Source: Udeniomyces pyricola
Taxonomy: Eukaryota; Basidiomycota; Tremellomycetes; Cystofilobasidiales; Mrakiaceae
Direction: 5' to 3'
NCBI GenBank assembly: GCA_039545295.1
Contig: BCIK01000009.1
Span: 186,001-250,000, forward strand
DNA length: 64,000 nt
Numbering within the stretch: the stretch's first letter is position 1; each line of letters opens with the position of its first letter. Below the pieces are notes generated by a model. The model made no database searches, had not been told where the DNA came from, and saw only the letters and a list, made by a program, of their open reading frames with translations. A program made the translations under genes and the position numbers. Below, in pieces: positions 10,002 to 20,666 of the stretch.

Positions 10002-13000
10002 ATGCCCACCGCCATCACCCAACCCTACAGCGCCGCGGTCTCCATCCCCGCTCAACCTGAACGTCCCACCCTCGCCACTAAGAGTCAGCCAGGCCCTGAA
10101 GCCCAACGACTGGTTCGTGTGTTTGGCAAATCTCTCGCCCTTTGCCTTTCGCTCTCTCTCTCTCTCTCTCTCTCTCTTTACCCAAGGGGTTTATTTCCTT
10201 TGTAACTAAACAAAAGCTCTTGACTCTTTCTTACTCCTGTACAAATCGACCAGATGGAGGAACTGGGCCAGATCATCGACCCAAGGACGTACCAATCGAT
10301 GGTGGATTATGAAGCTTCCCTCGGGAACTACATTGCGGATGCCGATGGCAACGTTCATCTCGATGTCTTTGCTGTACGTTCTCGGCCTACCTCATCCCCA
10401 TTTTTTTTTTTTGGTTCTATCTTGCCTCTTACTTTCACACCCTCCAACGATGGCGGAGGGGAAAAGTAAGCTTGAGGTGACCTGAAAAGGAAGGAAAAAT
10501 CAAACTAGCCGAAGGGTTCTCATACGAGTTCTTATCTCTTTGGACTGATGACTCCATCACTCACGTCTCACTGCGTTTGACCCTATTTTCTTCTTCTATT
10601 TTTTATAAACCATAGCAAATTGCTTCTATTGCTATCGGATACAACAACCCTGATCTCCTCGCTCTCGCTTCTACCGTAAGCACGATTCTCGCCCCCCTCC
10701 CCCTCTTCTATTCCTTCTCCTTGCTCTCCCTCTCTTTTGACGAATCCATATCAGCTTGCTCCATCTCATAAGCACCTAATTCTCACTCCCACCCACCACC
10801 TCACGCACTTTCCTTTTGAATCGAATCCTATCGCTTCGTTCTCCTCTTTTTTGATTCTTGTTCCCCCCCCCCCCTCCCTCCTCCCCCTCCGCAGCACGAA
10901 TTCCAAGTAGCCGCCTCGAACCGACCTGCCCTGGGGTCGTTCCCACCGAAAGCCTTCTTCCGATGGCTCGACGAGGGCCTCATGAAAGTCCAACCCAGAG
11001 GTGGACTCGATCAGATCGTGACGACGCTTTGTGGATCGTCAGCGAATGGTCAGTTCCTTGGACACGGGGTTTTCCTCCTTTTTGTCTTTTTTTGTCTTAG
11101 GTTAGGTTGGTTGGCTGAATTATGTATTTTTTACTTGTGTATGTGTATGTGGGGGGTGTCTGATTCAAACAGAAAATGCTTTCAAGGCAAGTCAACCTTT
11201 CACACAAAAAAGGAATCAGCTTTCTCCTTTTCCAACATCCGGCAAGACTAAACGCAGTATACTGACTAAAACGCTATCTCGGCCGAACTTTCCTTCTCCC
11301 TCCTCTGTTCTTTTCCTTGCTTTTCGGGACTTGTTTTCTTTGTTTTTGTTTTTGTTTTTCTTCCAATTAGGCGGCGTTCATGGCTTACCGAGCGCGAGAG
11401 CGAGCATTGCTTGCGGCTGATTCCCCCGCTTTCACGCCTGAAGAGATTGGTTCGTTCTTCTCGTCGCATCATTTCTCTTTTTCCCTATCTCTTCTGTGTT
11501 TGCACAAAGGAGAGAACTGGACGCACTCGGCCTCTGACGCATTAAAAGAAAAACAAAGGAAAACTGGCGAGCTTTCACTGAGATTCTTGTTTTTCTTCTT
11601 CTTTTTTTTTTTTCTCGTTCGCTACTTCGCTCTCTTCACGGACCGCTATCCCATCTTTCTGGTATACATAGACTCCTGCATGTTAAACCAACTTCCCGGC
11701 TCGCCTCAGCTGTCCATTCTCTCGTTTACCTCGGCGTTCCACGGTCGACTGTTTGGCTCGCTCTCGGCGACGAGGTCAAAGGCGATCCATAAGCTCGGTA
11801 CGGTTGACATCTTCACTATACCAACCAAAAACAGAACGAGAGCCGCAGAAAGAAAAAGAAAAAAACGCAGCTTTTGTGGAGGGTGCTGATGATGTTCCTC
11901 CTCCCCCTTCCTTTCCCCTCTTCCCCTCCTCTCTTCTTCTTGACGTCCCATCTTCCATACGCAACCCACCCTTCTCGCGTCCTCACCTTCTTTCCGCCAA
12001 TCCCATCAGACATTCCGGCTTTCGACTGGCCCGTCGCGCCGTTCCCTCAACTCAAGTACCCGCTCGAGAAGTTTGAGCAAGAGAACGAGGCGGAAGAGCT
12101 TGAGTGCCTCAAGGTTTATGAGGCCATCATCAAGGAATGGAAGGGAAAGAGTCCCGTCGCTGCCGTACGTATGGAAAACAAACAAAACAAAAGAAAGACC
12201 ACGGGCGATACCAGAGAACTCGGTCAAACGAGAGAAGAATACTTTGTCATGGGCTCTGGGTAGTTTGTGTGGATTCTAGCTGGTTCATGAGGAGGATTTT
12301 GCCTCTTTGGTTCCATTCCTGGCTGATGGTCGGTTCATTCGGACATCGATTTTTATCCTTTCGACAAAATTCAAACGTCTAGGTCATCGTCGAGCCTATC
12401 CTCTCGGAAGGTGGCGACAAACACGCTTCGCCGGCGTTCTTCCGGGAACTCATCAAGATTGCCCATCGGCACGGAGCGTTCTTCATCGTTGATGAAGGTA
12501 CGTCGTCCCTTCCTGCTCTCTCTCTCCCCCCCCCCCCCNCCCNCAANCTCCGCCTGACCTGGTTTCGACTTGGGAGGAGAGGTTTTTGGATTGGTTGCAG
12601 TGTTGTAAAGAGATCGTTCCGTCTCTCTCAGAGGAGAAACGACAACGAACTCACCTTTTTTTCCAACCCCAATCTCACACTTCTCCTTTCCTCCCTCTCT
12701 TCCTCATCGATTTTTTCTGCAACCAGTCCAAACCGGCTTTGGCGCGACCGGGACCTTCTGGGCGCACGACCATTGGGCTCTGTCCGAATCGAACCCGGAG
12801 CACGAGTTCCCGGACTTTGTGTCGTTCTCGAAGAAAGCCCAAGCGTCGGGCTTCTTCCATCGACGCGAGACGAGGCCGACGGAGGGATACAGGAACTATA
12901 ACACTTGGATGGGAAGCCCGTAAGTTGCAGATGGCTGGGTGTTTTTTTCTTCCTCTTCTTCTTTAGCACACACTTGTTGATTCATTTCCGTGTGTATGTG

Positions 13001-13788
13001 TGTTTTATTTGTTTGGGATTATTTTTCTTCTTCTTTGTGATGTCTTTGCTTTTCTTCCGATTGTGGAACAGTGTCGCCACGTGAGTACAGGCCAGGCCCA
13101 ACTTCTCCATCAAACGTCTCTCTTCTCCTTTCCTTCAATACCCACCCATCTCCACCTCTAACCAACTAACCTCTTCTCTTCTTCTCCCATACTCCTCCTT
13201 CCTTTAGCCTCCAAGCAAAAACCATCATCTCCTACATCGAAACCCACTCCCTTCTCTCCCATACTGCCACCCTCGGTTCGACTCTCTTCACCTCCCTCGC
13301 CACGCTCTTTGCGAGCTCGCCCAAAGTGGCTAATTTGAGGGGGAAAGGTCGAGGCACGTTCATCGCTTGGGATTGCGAATCGGCCGAGGTGAGGAATCGG
13401 TTCGTTGGGGAGATGAGGAAAAAGGGCGTTTTGATGGGTGGATGTGGTGATAAGACGGTTCGTTAGAGACTTTTTTTTTTCTTCTTCTTCTTTTTTTTTT
13501 TTTTTTCTTCTCTCTCTCCTCATGGTGTTTCATATCCAATTCCCACTCCCACTTCTCTCCCCAACAATAACAACACTACTCAAAGAAATACTTACGAAAA
13601 ACTGACCTCTCTCTCGTATCACGCCCCCTCCTTCTCTTCTCTTTCCTCCTCTCTCTCTCTATCTCACCTTGATTCCCTCTCCCCCTCCCCCTCTCCCTCA
13701 GATCCGGCTGAGGCCAATGCTCATCTTTGGCCAAGCCGAAGCCCAAATCCTCCTCGACGCCATCGAAGCCGTCCTCAAAGAGCTCTAA
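10002..13788 (+). CDS. UGA1: 4-aminobutyrate aminotransferase (GABA transaminase), 13 exons
   Basis: Transfers the amino group of GABA to 2-oxoglutarate, giving succinate semialdehyde and glutamate; PLP-dependent, fold type I. Exons: 10002-10112, 10254-10373, 10616-10675, 10895-11048, 11173-11186, 11371-11449, 11672-11797, 12010-12164, 12383-12497, 12727-12919, 13072-13080, 13208-13457, 13702-13788. All phases agree and give 490 residues (yeast Uga1 is 471). Landmarks are [98 protein letters not shown], and [14 protein letters not shown] with the PLP lysine at Lys347 or Lys348. Two exons are tiny (14 nt and 9 nt); the intron after the 14-nt exon begins GCAAGT, a GC-AG intron. N12539, N12543 and N12547 lie in a C-run of intron 9. 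Identification is firm. Confidence 0.95.
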
Positions 13789-13869
13789 AAAAAAAAGAGA
13801 AAAAGGAAAAGCATTTGGGGGGGGGGACCAATTGGTCGTTTCCCCCTTTTCTTCTTGTTTTTCCCCTTC

Positions 13870-13990
13870 TTTCTGTGTTTTTTTTTTTTCTTTTTTTTTT
13901 CGTTCTTTGTCGGTTCGGCGGGAGGGGGGGGGGGGGGGGGGGGGGAGGGGGTTTTTTTTTTTTTTTGGGGTTTTTTTTACGGGGGTTTGG

Positions 13991-14057
<67 letters not shown>

Positions 14058-14190
14058 GGGGGGAGGCAGATGAAGGGGTTCTTTTTTACGTTTGCGGTTT
14101 CTTGTACGATGGCTTGGGGTTCTTTTTTTTTATATTTCTTGTATGGTCTCTTTCTCCTCCTTTCCCCCCCCCTTTTTTTTCTTGTTATCT
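13870..14190. repeat. T-run/G-run homopolymer block (T44 next to G27)
   Basis: The sequence alternates pure T and pure G tracts. The longest pair is T at 13993-14036 (44 nt) followed directly by G at 14037-14063 (27 nt). Further G-runs at 13924-13951 and T-runs at 13952-13966 precede it. It lies downstream of the UGA1 stop. It may be real low-complexity DNA, but exact lengths in such tracts are unreliable. Confidence 0.8.
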
Positions 14191-15602
14191 TTCTGTGTCT
14201 TTTTTTCCTCTCTTTTTATCCATGGGTTCACAAGAGAAGTATTTCCAAAGTGACCACGGCCATGAGTTGAATCGATGACATGCATGACCGGTTCTTCTTT
14301 TTTTCTTCTTTTCTTTTCTTCTCGCTCTTCCTGCTTTTGTTTATGTTCTCTGATCAGTGCTTGTTCACTTCCGTATCATATACATGATCACGAATGTCAG
14401 CTCATCATCGGCGTGTACCATGCATAACCCATAGTGAAACCTCTATAAGCTCAATGGTCTGATCAGACACTAGGAATCGAGTTAGAAATCAATTTTTTTT
14501 TTTCAATGGAATCCAGTCACAGGAACCCTTGATCGACCGATCCCGACTCAAATCACACTTTCTTCTTCTTCCTCTTCTTCTTTTTTTTTTGTTCGGACCT
14601 GCAGAAGTTCACATATATATCTCCCAGGTCCCCTCATCACGTATCCATCCGGGCGCCAGCCTGATCATCGGACCCTCCAGCTCTTCTTTGGAACCTCCTC
14701 CCCCCCCCCCCACGTACTTGACTCTTTGATTCGAAAGTGTACGCGTCATAATGTCAGTAGTTAATCCACATCGGACGAGAGTTGATCAATCGATGATGCC
14801 CGACGTTGCATGATTGTCCATTTTTTCTATATATTTTTTGTACAAATTAATCAAACCCTCCTTTAGGAGACGTATCAGTGATGAACGTACGTGATGCTAG
14901 GTCGATCCCGATCATCCTATCATTCGTGGATCAGTTTATCGATCATTTTCCTCCTCATCTTGGTTCAACCCTAGGGTCTCCCGAAGGTCGTCGAGGGGCG
15001 TCCCTGTCGAAGCGACATACTGGATTCATCCCCCCCCCCCCCAACCCATTCGATGTTGCGAGGAAAGGTCCATGAGAAACGTCAGAGGGATAAGGATGGG
15101 ATAATGTGGGAAGGAAAGGATCGAAGGACGATGTTACGTCGAGGAGGATTAAGGAGGAGGGGTGGAAGATAGGCGTTGGTCGTCGGTATGAGAAGGGTGA
15201 GAGAGGCAGGCCGGAGTGGGTGAAGTTAGGTATGGAGTATGTTGGGATGTGGGAAACGAAAAAAAAAAAGGAAGACATTGATCAAGAGGGCAGTGTCAGT
15301 TACGTTTGGAGATCGACGGATTGAGTTGCGCGCAAGGGGGGGAGAAGGGGATGACTCCATGAGGAGGATCTATATCTAGTAAGAAGGGAGAACATAAAGG
15401 TCTCTATATCAAGGTGCAGGTGAGACATCGCAGGAAGAAACAATAGCAAAACAAACATGACTATCAAAACCGACAGATGATAGTGATAATGATGTACTAT
15501 ATAAAGAATTTAGGATTGAGACTAGGTTTTTGTTGAGGATTAATCGCCAGGATATCAATCATTTTACCTTGCACATGAGGCTCTGCATACCAGACACGTC
15601 CA

Positions 15603-15642
15603 TTATACGTCGCGAATGTTTCGTTATGCGTCGCGAATGTTT
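15603..15642. repeat. Two-copy direct repeat with TCGCGA core
   Basis: Two near-identical 19-nt units, TTATRCGTCGCGAATGTTT, at 15603-15621 and 15624-15642, differ at one base (A or G). Each contains the palindrome TCGCGA. The spacing of 21 bp is two helical turns. There is no adjacent gene on either strand within several hundred bases, so a regulatory role is only a guess. Confidence 0.6.
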
Positions 15643-16351
15643 GTGAAGGACCGTTGGAGCGAATGAACGAGGTTAGATTAAAGCACGTTGGACGTTGAAG
15701 GTTCCAAAGGGGGAAATTGGCTCGAAAAGCTAACCAAATCATCAAAAAAAAGAGAGAAACACAAGGGGGGGGGGGAAGAGTCTTGGCCGCTGTTCAGGTA
15801 CGCACGCATGTCGTCGTCTTCATCGTTCCACCAAAATTGATGCAGATGACGAGATCTACAACCAGTGGACGAAGCGGGCGTAGCTTGAACACTCATGATG
15901 GAATGAACAAGCGTTCAATTCGAACTAGAGATAGAAAAGAACAAGAGACTCGAAACGGGCTGGGTTTGGATAGATCACACGTACTGCTGCCGCTAGGGCA
16001 TGATGTAACGTCCGGCCCCAATATAAGTTGACCGGCCTACGCGTACGGCTGGCGCCGGCCAGCGCCAGTCTCTACAAGCTGAGAGCGCCTCAACCCGACA
16101 TGTAGCTATGCAGCCCGCTGTACCATATCATGATTGACCACCACCGTCACCACCGGCTTTGTTCCAATCGGCGCTGTGGGTCATGATGCTTGTACAGAAA
16201 CATCCTACTCCCGCGCGCAAGACGTGAGCGCATATAGCCAGCTGCCCGCGACTACTTTCGTTTCCTAGCCCTAGTGGCAGCGGCAGGCATTCAAAGCAGC
16301 AGTGCTTCCCTTGATGACAATCCTCACTGTAATAACGAAGTCCCCCCCCCC

Positions 16352-16798
16352 CTAAGATGGCGATGATGAAGAAGAAGAAGAATGAAAGCTTACTTCGACT
16401 GCATCCTTGACTTCGTTGTATGAATGAAGCGTCTGGATGTGTTTGTGGACCAACGTTTGGGCGGCACGATCGGCGTCCGTGATTGAATTTTGCAGATGAC
16501 CCTGATCTCCTCGTCCTTGGCCGATGACGCCTTGTTCTTGTTCTGTTGTTACAATGCTGCTACTGCTGTTGTCGACGATGGCGGTGGTAGAGATGGTATG
16601 GGGAGCAGAAGAAGACGAAGGGGAAGGCACGAGGTCGAGTAGGAAAAGACGATCGATGAGTTGGGATCGAAGCGAATTGAGTTCGGCTTGGAGCAGCGTT
16701 AGTTTGGAAAGTCGGCTAGTCGGTAGCAGATCGGACGAGGAGGAGGGGTTAGGAGATGGAACGGGCATTAGATTGGATGGGATGAGAGAGGAGAGCAA
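16352..16798 (-). CDS. SWI5: Swi5-like recombination mediator, C-terminus unclear
   Basis: Swi5 (Sae3) pairs with Sfr1/Mei5 to help load Rad51 or Dmc1. Reading from 16798, the frame has a Ser/Pro-rich start, a leucine-heptad helix (LSKLTLLQAELNSLRSQLID) and the family signature AQTLVHKHIQTLHSYNEVKD, comparable to the family HI..LH.YNEIKD. The family normally continues with a conserved segment (..LIG.IA......v.e.y..fg). Here the frame instead meets a plausible donor (GAA then GTAAGC, 16388-16393). Read through, it ends in a Ser tail at 16352. I found no downstream exon with the missing Swi5 tail. A C11 run at 16342-16352 makes the local frame unsure. The coordinates use the read-through stop; the true 3' end is open. 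Confidence 0.55.
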   Translation of the reverse strand: MLSSLIPSNLMPVPSPNPSSSSDLLPTSRLSKLTLLQAELNSLRSQLIDRLFLLDLVPSPSSSSAPHTISTTAIVDNSSSSIVTTEQEQGVIGQGRGDQGHLQNSITDADRAAQTLVHKHIQTLHSYNEVKDAVEVSFHSSSSSSSPS

Positions 16799-17163
16799 GA
16801 TGGAATCGAAGGCGGTCGGAGTTGATTAATAAAGTAAAGGCGCAGAGGTGCGGTTAAAAGAGAGACGGACAGAGGTGAGTGCAGAGTGACGACGTCGGGA
16901 ACGATCAGTATATGCGGTCATGTGTTGCGACTTGAAGCACTGGTGACTGCGTCACTCCTTCTTCACCGTTCGTCTATGTCACGGCACGGTATACATCCTT
17001 CCCTGGAGAGCGCCAAACGTTTCACTCTCAATATACAGAACAGACGATACATTCTAGTCGCAACGAACAGATCAAGGATATCTGCACAGAGAAACATGGC
17101 GTATGTGGGTGTAGGGGGTGAACCATGCTTATAATCAAGGGGGATCGGATCGAGGGAGAGAAT
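16799..17163. other. Intergenic between Swi5-like gene and RPS9
   Basis: Upstream of the Swi5-like gene and 3' flank of RPS9. Nothing else recognised. Confidence 0.4.
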
Positions 17164-18615
17164 TTACTCGTCGTCCTCGGCGTCCTCGGCATCCTCACCA
17201 TCACCACCAGCGGCGGCCTTAGCACGCTTTCGCTTGACTCGACCGGCTCGGGCTCCACCGAAGGCTACAAGGGCAAAGAGTGAGGCAAGTTTCCCAAAGT
17301 ATCAAGTCAGCACAACAAGACAATAGAATAAAAGAATCAAGAGTAAAGTCAAGGGAGGATGGAAACGTACGCGAAGTGAGGGCGAAGTCAATGTGCTTCT
17401 GCGAGTCAAGTCGGACGACGAACGAAGGAACGTTGACGATCTGCTTGCCGACTCGGATGTGTCGCTGCCTGATGAGGACTCGGGCGTGGTGGATGGACTT
17501 GGCAAGACCGGACTTGAAGACCTGGGTCTGGAGTCGTCGCTCCATGAAGTCCTCGGTCTTGAGGGCCAAGACGTAATCGAGCCTCATTCGGGTCTCGTCA
17601 AGGACACCAATTCGGACCAATCGTCGGATGAGGGCGTTACCCTATAGAGGTTGTTTTGTAAAGAGATGTAGGACGACAAATGGTCATTTAAATGCACTCG
17701 ACAGGATCAAAAGACAAAGTCATGGAGTTGTTGGGAGGAGAGGGAAAGAAACGGCAGGCCAGGTCCAGACAAGAGAGAAAAAGAACGCACCTCGAAGAGC
17801 CTCTTGGGGTCCTTGGCGTCGAGCTTGAGAAGCTCTCGAGCGGCTCGTCGGATCTTGGAAAGGGTGAGCTGAATTCGCCAGATCTCACGCTTGTTCCTGA
17901 GACCGTACTCTCCGGCGAGCTGAACGTGAGGGTAAACGATAGGCGCGACAAGGCGAGGAAGAAGGGGGAGGGAAAGGGAAGGAAAGGCAAGATAGGCGTG
18001 TCAGAGACGCGATTTTTCAAGGAGAGCGAGCTGGCAGAATGGGCGAGCCAGGGGAGGAACGACGCCCGAGAAGCGCAAAGCTTATATGGTCTTGTGCGCA
18101 TGTGTGGAAGGAGGAAAGAGGCAAGGAAGCCATACGCACCTTGAGCTCAGCATCGAGTCGAGCGGACTCGAAGGGTCGTCGAGGAACCTTGTAGGCTGAG
18201 TGGGGCGAAGGGCGCAAAGAGAAAGGGGAAGAGGGATAAAAGGACCAGGATTGGACCAGTGATATATATGAGCAAGCCTGCTCGGACTATGAAAAGTCAT
18301 CTTGAATGTAGTGGGAGAGAACCCCAGAAAGTTTTTTCTTATTGGGTCTGCCCTTGGTTGAAGAAGGGTAGCCTGCAAGATCATCTGGGGAACAAGGCGA
18401 GGAGAGGAGTCAAAGAGACTCCTCTGCGACTCGTTTCATACGCACTCTTGGAGTGGTTTCGGGGAGCTCTATAGGTGCGACGGGGAGGGATGAAGGGAGA
18501 GGTCGGGTCAACACATGATACGATGTATGGGTGGGTTGACTGAAAGGCAGTGGGCAAGGGAAAGAATAGGCAGAGCAGGGCCAAGCACTGAATGAGAGGG
18601 ATCTTACCGAGGCAT
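17164..18615 (-). CDS. RPS9: 40S ribosomal protein S9 (uS4), six exons
   Basis: Small-subunit protein uS4, an rRNA-binding protein involved in decoding fidelity. The first coding exon is just 8 nt (18608-18615, ATG CCT CG), followed by exons near 18447-18469, 18140-18196, 17792-17901, 17377-17641 and 17164-17245. The product starts [20 protein letters not shown], continues [20 protein letters not shown] and [20 protein letters not shown], has the S4 RNA-binding core [20 protein letters not shown] and [20 protein letters not shown], and ends in the acidic tail [14 protein letters not shown]. Length is about 193 residues, as usual for eukaryotes. Tiny first coding exons are common in fungal ribosomal protein genes. 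It is divergent from RPL21, with 1.07 kb between the two start codons. Confidence 0.96.
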
Positions 18616-19681
18616 GGCGGCGGACGGGGGGAAACGAGAGAGAAGGGAATCCGAGCGAAGCTGAACGAAAAGTTGGGAGGTTCGATCGGGCGAGCGAGCG
18701 AGGGGCGAGGAGTAACGCCTCGTTGCGAGTGCGGGCGGGCGGGCTGTCTAGCACTGCATGACACAAAGCAGAGCACGGGCGGAGCTGCACAGCCTGTGTG
18801 ACATGTCGAGAGAGAGCTCTCCCTCTCGTCGCCGACGATTCGAACTTGAAAGGCCCTTGCCAATTTTTGAGCTGGCTCGCCTTTCGCTTTGGAACCTCGG
18901 ACTACCCATCGACCCCTCTTTGTAGTGCGTGAGACGTCCCTTGCACGCCTCTCTTTCCCGGCCAGGCCCATACACGCCCCCTTCCTTCCCTCCCTGCCTC
19001 CTTATACCTCAGTCCATATATCCAGAACTATACCATCGAGCGAGCAGAGCCAGCGATCCTATCCTCACCATTCCGACATCCGTCAGTTTGACCGACATCC
19101 GACACGCCAGCAAACCGCCCGACTTCGCGACAAAAGTCTAAGACGGAAGAGGGCAGGCATCACTCACGCCAGTCTTGCTTGCCTCTGACAAAGTCCCCCC
19201 CCTTCCTTCCTTGCCTTCTCTGCCTCTGAGTAAAACTCGAGTAGCCCAAGCCATGCCTATCTAAGCGACCTCATGTGCCGTCTAGGAGCGTTCTACCTTT
19301 GTCGATACCAAGCCTTAGTTTGACAGGACATCTTGACACCATCGCCCGACGTTTTCACTCGACCTTGCAGCACCATGTTATTTCTCTCGCCGCCGTCGCC
19401 CCCCCTTGCTCGACCTTCTTCCGCCCTTCCTTCTCTTAGTCCCCTGCTGCCGTTTTCGACTTCTCTTCCTCCCCTCCAAGCTCGCTCGCTCGCTGGTCTC
19501 ATCCCCATTCCTTCCCCCCTCTCCTCCCTCTTCCCCCGCGTCCTGGCCAAAATTCCCCACTAGTCGTACCTTCTTTGTCTCCCCTTTCCTGACCCACATT
19601 ATCCTTTCCTTCCTGCATCATCGTCCCCCTTGCCATCATCACCCTCTCCACCTTCTATTCCCCCCTCTTAGATTCCTCAAG
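18616..19681. promoter_or_regulatory. Shared intergenic promoter of RPS9 and RPL21
   Basis: The two ribosomal protein genes start from opposite ends of this 1,066-bp interval, so both promoters must lie here. Pyrimidine-rich tracts immediately precede the RPL21 ATG, and purine-rich tracts (pyrimidine-rich on the minus strand) lie by the RPS9 ATG, as is typical of ribosomal protein leaders. I did not identify a specific factor site. Open frames of up to 196 codons here have biased Arg/Ser/Pro composition and are not called. Confidence 0.65.
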
Positions 19682-20666
19682 ATGCCTCACTCCTTCGGTT
19701 ACCGAGCGCGCACGCGTCACATGTTCTCTAGGGACTTCAGGAGTGCGTATCCCTACTCCCCACCTCCCCTGTTCAACTGGATTTGATGGGAGTAATCCGC
19801 CATTGAGATATCCACCCTAACGAAACGTTGTGTCTCTCTCGGTATCTTTGGTTTGCCATGGGTTGATGGTTTACAGACAAGGGTGTGATCCCCATGTCCA
19901 CCTACCTGACTACCTACAAGGTCGGAGACATTGTCGACATCAAGGCCAACGCCGCTGAGCAGAAGGGTATGCCCCACAAGGTGCGTTCCTTCTCTCCCTT
20001 CCTTCCCCTTTTTTCCGCTCTTCTCTTTTTTTTTCTGCGTGTGTATGCGTTAACCCGTTCGGAAACCTGACTCTCCTCCCTCTCTTTCATCTCATCTTAT
20101 CCCTTGTTTTTTTTTACTTTGTTCTGGATTCTTCCCGAGTAGTTCTACCACGGTAAGACCGGTGTCGTCTACAACGTCTCTCCCCGAGGTGTTGGAGTCA
20201 TCGTCTTCAAGGTCGTTGGCAACCGATACATGGAGAAGCGAGTCAACCTTCGAATCGAGCACGTCAAGCACTCCAAGTGCCGACAGGAGTTCGTCGCTCG
20301 AGTCAAGAGGAACGCCGCCCTCAAGAAGGAGGCCAAGGAGAAGGGAGGTAAGTTGGTTTTGACATATTTGGGATTCGAGGTTGAGTTTGTTGGGACACGG
20401 AGAAGCCAAGGAGATCCGGACTGGGGAGGAAAGAGGAAGTGTCTGCCGAGAATGCTATGGAAGAACAAAACATTACCTCTCAAGTTCCTTGAAACTGACT
20501 TTGACCCTTTTTCTTTTCCCCTTGCCGCCATCGTATTATTTTCACCACTACAGAGAAGGTCCAGCTCAAGCGAATCCCCGCTCAGCCCCGAGAGGCCCAC
20601 CACCTCTCCCTCAAGGGCAACGCCCCCCAGACCGTTGCTCCCCTCGCTTACGAGACTTACATCTAA
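19682..20666 (+). CDS. RPL21: 60S ribosomal protein L21 (eL21), four exons
   Basis: Large-subunit protein eL21. Exons 19682-19742, 19877-19980, 20143-20347 and 20554-20666 join in phase to 160 residues, the standard family length. The product begins [20 protein letters not shown] and carries [60 protein letters not shown] and [17 protein letters not shown], ending APLAYETYI. The start matches the family, and the first intron falls after codon 20. Identification is firm. Confidence 0.96.

Larger units (their letters stand above)
13789..16351. other. Gene-poor stretch with homopolymer block
   Basis: No gene supported across 2.5 kb. It begins with the UGA1 3' flank, which turns into alternating long T and G runs (see the repeat entry). 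A 21-bp-period direct repeat lies at 15603-15642 and a short GC-rich inverted repeat at 16049-16068. Open frames in the T/G block encode only Phe/Gly/Trp runs and are not genes. Confidence 0.5.

Noticed and set aside
13727..14278. 183-codon frame of Phe, Gly and Trp runs
   Set aside because: Direct reading of T-run/G-run homopolymers plus out-of-frame UGA1 sequence; not a protein.
15678..15896. Candidate last exon of the Swi5-like gene (FWWNDEDDDMRAYL)
   Set aside because: It lacks the expected Swi5 tail pattern, and no acceptor gave a convincing in-phase join.
16020..16090. Possible tRNA or hairpin RNA in GC-rich palindromic DNA
   Set aside because: No A/B box or cloverleaf; only a 7-bp stem.
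18381..18971. 196-codon minus-strand frame over the RPS9 5' region
   Set aside because: It covers an RPS9 intron, the true RPS9 start in another frame and upstream DNA; Arg/Ser/Pro-rich with no similarity.
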